Below are positions 60,401 through 64,000 of a stretch of DNA of 64,000 nucleotides, in pieces (the stretch's first letter is position 1; each line of letters starts with the position of its first letter). The position numbers were made by a program, and so were the translations under genes. Under the pieces are notes generated by a model that saw only the letters and a list, made by a program, of their open reading frames with translations, did not search any database and was not told where the DNA came from. The DNA comes from Candidatus Gastranaerophilales bacterium (GTDB taxonomy: Bacteria; Cyanobacteriota; Vampirovibrionia; Gastranaerophilales; Gastranaerophilaceae). Where the stretch lies: NCBI GenBank assembly GCA_944325635.1, contig CALVBD010000002.1:186001-250000 (forward strand), given 5' to 3'.

Positions 60401-61215
60401 AAGCTCAAGCTGATGCTAAAGCAAAAGAAGCAAGTGTCAAGAAAAACGAGAAACTTCAGGGTACTATAACAAAAACAGGTTATGCATTTACTGCTACCAA
60501 AATAGCAGGTCAGATTCTTATGATGATTCCTTGGTCAGCCGCAGCTGGTTCAGTAATGTTCAGTATCGGTAAATACGGTGAAATAGCTTGTTATGTTACT
60601 AATGCTTCAATAGATGTAGCAAACGGTAATTTTGCAGGAGCTCTCGTAAATATTGGTGCAGCAGCATTAAGCTTTGCTAGCGGTCCTGTGAAGATGAATC
60701 CTGCTACAGAAGCAGTTAAAAATGCTGCCAAAGAAGGCGGTAAAGAGGTCGGAAAAGAAGTTGGCAAAGAAGTTGTTCAAGAGGGCGTTCAACAAGGTGT
60801 CCAACAAACAACACAGGAAGTTGTAAAACAAAGTACGGAACAAGTTCTTACTGCCACTACTAAAGAAATAGCTGCTAACCCGATTAAAGAAATTGCTCAA
60901 TCAAGTTTGAAAGCTGCAACAGCAAGTGCAGGTACCATGATGCAAGAAACTTCTAAGGCTATTACTCAACAATTAGCAAAAGAAGCTGCCAAGACTGCAT
61001 TAAAAGAAAATCTTAAAAATGGAGCTCTTCAACTTGCAGGTTCTGCAGCACAGACTGTAGGCCAAAAATTGCAGTCTAAGCAGGCTGAGCAACCAGAAAA
61101 GAAAAAACAGCGCAGATTGCTTTCATATCAGGAAAGACGCAGCCGCCAGGCTAAAATGGATAAAATTGATCATACTAAAAAAGTTCTTATGGCAAGAGGT
61201 CAAAAGAAAAGATAA
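57436..61215 (+). CDS. giant 1259-aa coiled-coil protein with hydrophobic segment, unknown
   Basis: No family is recognised. In order there are an acidic N-domain (1-150), coiled coils (about 150-280), and a Thr/Gln/Asn/Ala-rich low-complexity linker (about 360-545). A second coiled-coil block (about 550-720) and Lys/Glu/Ser-rich linkers follow. Then comes a hydrophobic stretch near 1015-1075 (IAGQILMMIPWSAAAGSVMF; GALVNIGAAALSFASG) and an amphipathic Ala/Gln/Glu tail. A module near residues 195-260 (LDKKFKNGVELTDSEQQRYK) is repeated near 595-660 (LAQKVQSGETLSDGEQKRVK). The helix-hydrophobic-helix layout recalls secreted translocators, but this is only an analogy. The SD is AGAGGT. Confidence 0.7.
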   Translation: MLDSIGKIKEKVHNSIYERDGSNTKDVEAIIAALKEDEKFKNFSEAELYSYAYGLISNSNAHALKGAFQSMGFDSGKPKDPFWSQYTYEEILNMAENGVMVPQEFVDWAHTMQDSDTTSYQIEVSTEDSCTYENLMAETDNLSPSALQKRAQAFASKAQSQQELINDKVEETKPILSTVQAEKNELEKNQTASLQKLESITKEWKSLDKKFKNGVELTDSEQQRYKDLGLMLNDHNNNLVMQTQKVSGDIEDLMEQIDNIDMLLNINEKINSEIENIATQISWTEGNKKHIILPTSSGNQITGLNASFYTAAMGNNLAIDTGLTGINLFVSNIEITNMQGSNLALANETQEQVDIVNQASEKKDQNLIYTTNKQAETQGSDKKSENEEDNTNKTQTQTQTPAQSQENQNETDAQQMLSPVNKTPAAEKTNNPSDAANANIPAQTPENQVDSETGSVTGFADIINEAPQTETKTDVQLQSKASETVDNAATVSTKQSTPVDANTTSAAGASDTNASAETTAASSATGTTETTENTQTSVETEDPVEAETSQYVSECQNRNTAMVQAEQQIQAKTQEVQQIRNTQKVEDAKINAELKKNLSEYEKLAQKVQSGETLSDGEQKRVKTLEKALNSNNGTIITQLQDKVTALTGFAAQVQNSIQATKDNQEFGTEAVEKGKEYAKSVLGDRSYLNNNFWFMGMSKEKQYDLLYGKAGESIGRDAIDNGELLINNSTASAERLSKSLPLAGFATNYSNELNTKIQETSTKVSSIQEQLKKSANDAESDVNGAGNGETSSSNSSSKNEENKEVTQQDGQKVEQQGRDAEKEGNDAKKDGEKAKKDKQSTDKQIKKETALLKSDEQRIKTYTKDSQQINKQFEQMAAEVETILGAQGESQSTETAQAPALNANAAGPAGISAAGPSLNAVSATPQDTSSSGSGANDDTTARLSAMASAVPGLEKRLKSNDKTIKSLSSSAQAKNKKLSKLYNLKYKQAQADAKAKEASVKKNEKLQGTITKTGYAFTATKIAGQILMMIPWSAAAGSVMFSIGKYGEIACYVTNASIDVANGNFAGALVNIGAAALSFASGPVKMNPATEAVKNAAKEGGKEVGKEVGKEVVQEGVQQGVQQTTQEVVKQSTEQVLTATTKEIAANPIKEIAQSSLKAATASAGTMMQETSKAITQQLAKEAAKTALKENLKNGALQLAGSAAQTVGQKLQSKQAEQPEKKKQRRLLSYQERRSRQAKMDKIDHTKKVLMARGQKKR

Positions 61216-61238
61216 TTATTTCCCCTAATTTTGAATTT

Positions 61239-61272
61239 AAAAAGCTGTTCATACAAGAACAGCTTTTCTTTT
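61239..61272. terminator. bidirectional terminator
   Basis: AAAAGCTGTTC-ATACAA-GAACAGCTTTT, 11-bp perfect stem with A/T runs on both sides, between convergent genes ending at 61215 and 61274. Its T-run overlaps the last few bases before the minus-strand gene's end. Confidence 0.88.
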
Positions 61273-61273
61273 A

Positions 61274-61804
61274 TTAATAATCATTATTTACATAATCATC
61301 TTCATCTTTTAGTGAAGAAAGGTCGTCTTTGTAACTTGCATCGAAATCTTCCGGTAAAAGTTCCTGATCCGGCCAGATTGTGTCACTGTCAAACCGGCAG
61401 GCATGAAGATTATAAGAATTCGTAAAATCTGAATTACTCAAATCACTTTCAGAGAATATACATCCGGCAAGATCCGCGTCAGTAAAATTGCAGTATGTCA
61501 TTTCCGCATAGCTGCAATCTGCTCCGGTTAATAGACTTTCAGAAAAGTCACTCTCTAAAACTTTTGCTCTGGTAAAATCAACGGAGGTTAAGTCTGCATT
61601 TGTAAAATTTATAAACGAAAGTACACAATCGGCAAATGAGCTGGAATTTAAATCCACATCAGAAAAATCGATTTCAGAGAGGTTTATTCCTGAAAAATCA
61701 ACTTCCGAAAGATCAACTTCTTCCTGATCTTTTTTCCAATCATTAAATTTTTCGGGGTGTTTGAGAAGAATTTCCACCAGTTCTTCTTTTGTATAATCTA
61801 TCAT
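61274..61804 (-). CDS. pentapeptide-repeat protein
   Basis: This 176-aa protein has about 18 consecutive A(D/N)LXX-type units (VDLSEVDFSGINLSEIDFSD and onwards to DLSNSDFTNSYNLHA), forming a right-handed quadrilateral beta helix. The repeats are unusually Ser/Asp-rich, giving a very acidic surface. DNA-gyrase-protecting members mimic DNA through such acidity, but most members have no known role. N- and C-terminal caps are short. AAGGAG is 8 nt before ATG. It is the last gene of a probable operon with two response regulators, 18 nt after the preceding one. Confidence 0.9.
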   Translation of the reverse strand: MIDYTKEELVEILLKHPEKFNDWKKDQEEVDLSEVDFSGINLSEIDFSDVDLNSSSFADCVLSFINFTNADLTSVDFTRAKVLESDFSESLLTGADCSYAEMTYCNFTDADLAGCIFSESDLSNSDFTNSYNLHACRFDSDTIWPDQELLPEDFDASYKDDLSSLKDEDDYVNNDY

Positions 61805-61822
61805 TCTAGTCTCCTTATTATA

Positions 61823-62440
61823 TTAATTTATTAAATCTGTCTGCATTGCAATCAGTACTGCCTGTGTACGGTTTGTTACTTTTAGTTTTTTAAAAATGTT
61901 GTTCAGATGACTTTTTACGGTCACTTCTCTAAGGAATAGTTTTTCGGCTATATCTTTGTTACTTTCGCCCTTGGCGGCAAGAGCAAGAACATCTTTTTCG
62001 CGGGTTGTCAATAAAGGTCTTTTGTCGGTATTATAAGGTAAGTCTGATTTTTTTTCAACAGGTTTTTGCCAACTGTATCTTCTTAATACTGCTTCCATTC
62101 TTGCGAGCAGGTTTGGCAGGATAAAAGGCTTTACTATATAATCATCGGCGCCGCGTTTTAATCCTGAAATCATTTTTTGTTCTTCATTTACGGCGGTAAG
62201 AATTATGACCGGAATATAACATGTTGCTTTGTTGGCTCTGATTTCTTTTAAAGTCTCCCATCCGTTCATATTGGGCATCATAATATCGAGAAGAATTATA
62301 TTATAAGAATTTTTTGAGAGTAACTTTAATGCCTGAACACCGTCTTGTGCCGTATCAACTTGATATCCGTAAAACGGCAGAGCATCTTTAAGATATTTAG
62401 GATTGTCATCAACTAACAAAACTTTCGCTAATTCGGACAT
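61823..62440 (-). CDS. NarL/LuxR-type response regulator 1
   Basis: This is a 205-aa two-domain regulator. The receiver domain has acidic pocket VDDN, phospho-acceptor Asp near 52 in NIILLDIMMPNMNGW, Thr in ILTAV and Lys in DYIVKPF. The LuxR HTH is PLLTTREKDVLALAAKGESN, KDIAEKLFLREVTVKSHLNN, FKKLKVTNRTQAV. The MMPNMNG and VKPF motifs are of the OmpR/PleD kind, while the output domain is NarL. It is expected to bind DNA after phosphorylation. No histidine kinase is in the window. It lies 18 nt downstream of the second regulator. Confidence 0.93.
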   Translation of the reverse strand: MSELAKVLLVDDNPKYLKDALPFYGYQVDTAQDGVQALKLLSKNSYNIILLDIMMPNMNGWETLKEIRANKATCYIPVIILTAVNEEQKMISGLKRGADDYIVKPFILPNLLARMEAVLRRYSWQKPVEKKSDLPYNTDKRPLLTTREKDVLALAAKGESNKDIAEKLFLREVTVKSHLNNIFKKLKVTNRTQAVLIAMQTDLIN

Positions 62441-62458
62441 TTATATTCCTTTTTGTTG

Positions 62459-63106
62459 TTATACAATTTTGTATTTGAGGGCTTTCAATGCAGCCTGTAA
62501 GCGGTCATCAACTTCAAGTTTTTGTAAAATATTTGCCACATGGGCTTTTGTTGTATTGATACTTATAACGAGAATTTGTGCAATTTCCATATTACTGTAA
62601 CCTTCTGTCATAAGTTTTAATATTTGGGTTTCTCTTGTTGTCAGATCGTAAGATTTACTGTTATTTTCGGAATCAATTACAGGTGAATTCGCAGTTGCTT
62701 TAAGGACAATGTGTGCAATACTAGGATCAAACCAGGCTGCTCCGTCAGCGACGGATTGTACTACCTGGATAAGTCTTTGCGGAGTAATTTCTTTTGAACA
62801 ATAAGCATTTGCGCCTGCTTTTAGGCTGTTTAAAACTTCTTTTTCATCATTATGGGATGTGAGAATAATAATTTTTACATCTTTATTAGACGAACGAATT
62901 CTTTTGGTTGCATCAATTCCGTTCATTACAGGAAGTCCCAGATCCATAATAACTATATCAATCCGATTGTTATTAAATATTTCAAGTGCTTTTTCTGCAG
63001 AATCAGCTTCAAAGAGATTATCTACATAATCTACGCCTTCAAAAGTTGTTTTTAAACCAAAACGTGTTAATTCGTGGTCTTCAACTATTAAAATGTTTTG
63101 CTTCAT
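62459..63106 (-). CDS. NarL/LuxR-type response regulator 2
   Basis: This 215-aa regulator has a receiver with ILIVEDHELTRFGLKTTFE, phospho-Asp in DIVIMDLGLPVMNG, TSH and SKEITPQ (Lys). The C-terminal LuxR HTH is LTTRETQILKLMTEGYSNME, IAQILVISINTTKAHVANIL. Its architecture is classic NarL. The start overlaps the TPR gene stop by 4 nt (ATGA) with AGAGGAA upstream, so TPR-RR2-RR1-pentapeptide are one unit. Its role is unknown without the partner kinase. Confidence 0.94.
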   Translation of the reverse strand: MKQNILIVEDHELTRFGLKTTFEGVDYVDNLFEADSAEKALEIFNNNRIDIVIMDLGLPVMNGIDATKRIRSSNKDVKIIILTSHNDEKEVLNSLKAGANAYCSKEITPQRLIQVVQSVADGAAWFDPSIAHIVLKATANSPVIDSENNSKSYDLTTRETQILKLMTEGYSNMEIAQILVISINTTKAHVANILQKLEVDDRLQAALKALKYKIV

Positions 63107-64000
63107 ATACTCAATTCCTCTTTTGCAGGTTGAAAATCAGGATTCAGCGCAAGGCTTTTTTTGAAATTATAAATAGCGTCCTGTACAAGTCCCTGGGCTT
63201 TGCAAACCAGTCCTTGATAATAATAATATCTAAAATTATTTTCGTCAATATATTTTGCGATAGCAAGATATTTTCTCGCAGCAGAATAATTTTGCAAATC
63301 TATCATCATTTTTCCTAACTCAAGCCAGCCTTCAGTGAAGTTTGAATCAAGAGCCACCGCTTTTTTGAGGTATTCAAGTTTTCTTGTACTGTCGGTCATT
63401 GCAACATTGAAGTAGGCCTGGGGAACATCAGAGCGGTTTTTTAGAATTTTTGAATATATTTCTTTTGTCACATCAAGCTTGTCAAGGCGTCTGGCTGTTT
63501 CTGCAAGACGGATTGCCGGAGCTATTGATTTTTTATCTTTTGAATATGCTTTATCATAATATTTGTACGCGTTTTGGTAATCTTTATCTTTTGAGTACAA
63601 ATCTCCGCTCACAAGAAGTGCCATTACGTTATTACTCTGAATACTCAGGGTTTTTTCAGCAAAACTTTGAGCTTTTTCATATTCTTTCATATCAAAGTAA
63701 ACTCTTGCTGTAAGCGCATATACATCTGCATTATTTTTCTTTTTGCCGGTTGCTGCTGTTTGAAGAGTTCTCATTGCTTTGTTTAATTCACCTTCATAGT
63801 AATAATAATATCCGAGATGATATTTTTTTTCGTAATCCTGTTTTGCGGCTTTATATAAAACATACTGTTCCAGTGAATAAATTTTATTAATATAAAATTC
63901 ATTCATAACAGGAGCCTGTTTCATTTCTTCCACTACTCTTATTGCAGTTTTATTTTTATTATCCTGAAGCGCAATTTCTGCTTTTAGTTTTTGATAATTC
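63103..64000 (-). CDS. tetratricopeptide-repeat protein, 5' end outside the window
   Basis: The frame is open through the right edge (residues NYQKLKAEIALQDNKNKTA before the GTG at 63933), so the gene is partial. At least 298 residues are visible. About six TPR-like helix pairs run through the C-terminal 250 residues: DVYALTARVYFDMKEYEKAQ, NVMALLVSGDLYSKDKDYQN, APAIRLAETARRLDKLD, PQAYFNVAMTDSTRKLEYLK, and FRYYYYQGLVCKAQGLVQDA. TPRs are protein-binding scaffolds. Coupled with two response regulators, it may be the sensory or adaptor arm; a kinase domain could lie beyond the edge. Confidence 0.88.
   Translation of the reverse strand, partial: NYQKLKAEIALQDNKNKTAIRVVEEMKQAPVMNEFYINKIYSLEQYVLYKAAKQDYEKKYHLGYYYYYEGELNKAMRTLQTAATGKKKNNADVYALTARVYFDMKEYEKAQSFAEKTLSIQSNNVMALLVSGDLYSKDKDYQNAYKYYDKAYSKDKKSIAPAIRLAETARRLDKLDVTKEIYSKILKNRSDVPQAYFNVAMTDSTRKLEYLKKAVALDSNFTEGWLELGKMMIDLQNYSAARKYLAIAKYIDENNFRYYYYQGLVCKAQGLVQDAIYNFKKSLALNPDFQPAKEELSI

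Overview
The window reads as a chromosome segment of a low-GC, Gram-negative, fermentative anaerobe, most likely a non-photosynthetic relative of Cyanobacteria (Vampirovibrionia/Gastranaerophilales type). The placement is inferred from a Ycf45-type ATPase with a C-terminal nucleic-acid-binding domain, a probable cyanobacterial-type short RNA polymerase omega, three prepilin-like proteins with a near-identical FTLAEVLITLGIIG N-terminus, and several large proteins without recognisable relatives. Anaerobic metabolism is shown by pyruvate phosphate dikinase, class III ribonucleotide reductase with its activase, and the hydrogenase maturase HydE.

Layout. 1-9000: ppdK, an unknown 472-aa protein, ispD-thiL, a GGDEF/degenerate HD-GYP protein and a ROK kinase. 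9000-16050: a prepilin-like gene carrying a G15 tract, alr, a lipoamide dehydrogenase, lipA, and nusB-ftsY-M14 peptidase. 16050-24300: a small unknown protein, a candidate type I toxin-antitoxin locus, cysS, a prepilin/XRE divergent pair, SpoIID-like and murJ, a second toxin-antitoxin locus, tsaC, and a LysM protein. 24400-32600: queH with a VKOR-DsbA fusion, an unknown protein with asparaginase, a wall-lytic operon (LysM-amidase and LysM-lysozyme), upp and an MCE protein. 32680-37500: rpoZ-like, purine nucleoside phosphorylase, a cobalamin-type riboswitch ahead of nrdD, nrdG, and a PlsC-like acyltransferase. 37600-43100: a lineage-specific 563-aa protein, the Ycf45 ATPase, a small protein and a second XRE/prepilin pair. 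43495-49250: infA-rpmJ-rpsM-rpsK-rpsD-rpoA-rplQ-truA-rplM-rpsI with unusually long, structured spacers. 49300-54540: hydE-cysK and groES-groEL set among structured repeats. 54540-64000: a sugar-phosphate-type MFS transporter, a DnaQ-like exonuclease, thioredoxin, a 1259-aa coiled-coil protein, a pentapeptide-repeat protein, two NarL-type response regulators, and a TPR protein cut by the window edge.

The most interesting signals are outside ordinary genes. Two homologous loci, on opposite strands, each combine a 23-24 residue hydrophobic peptide, a strong Shine-Dalgarno sequence and an overlapping antisense promoter with the same architecture (TTGAAA, 16 bp, TATAAT). A roughly 240-bp multi-hairpin repeat occurs twice with compensatory changes in its long stem. 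The G15 tract places a prepilin gene out of frame with its SD-preceded start. Two prepilin genes are divergently paired with small XRE regulators. Several genes have TATAAT 6-9 nt before the start codon, implying leaderless or nearly leaderless mRNAs. Sigma28-like promoter sequences precede the lytic operon and two large unknown proteins. A 200-bp block with a terminator is tandemly duplicated between cysK and groEL. No tRNA, rRNA, CRISPR array, transposase or prophage was seen.
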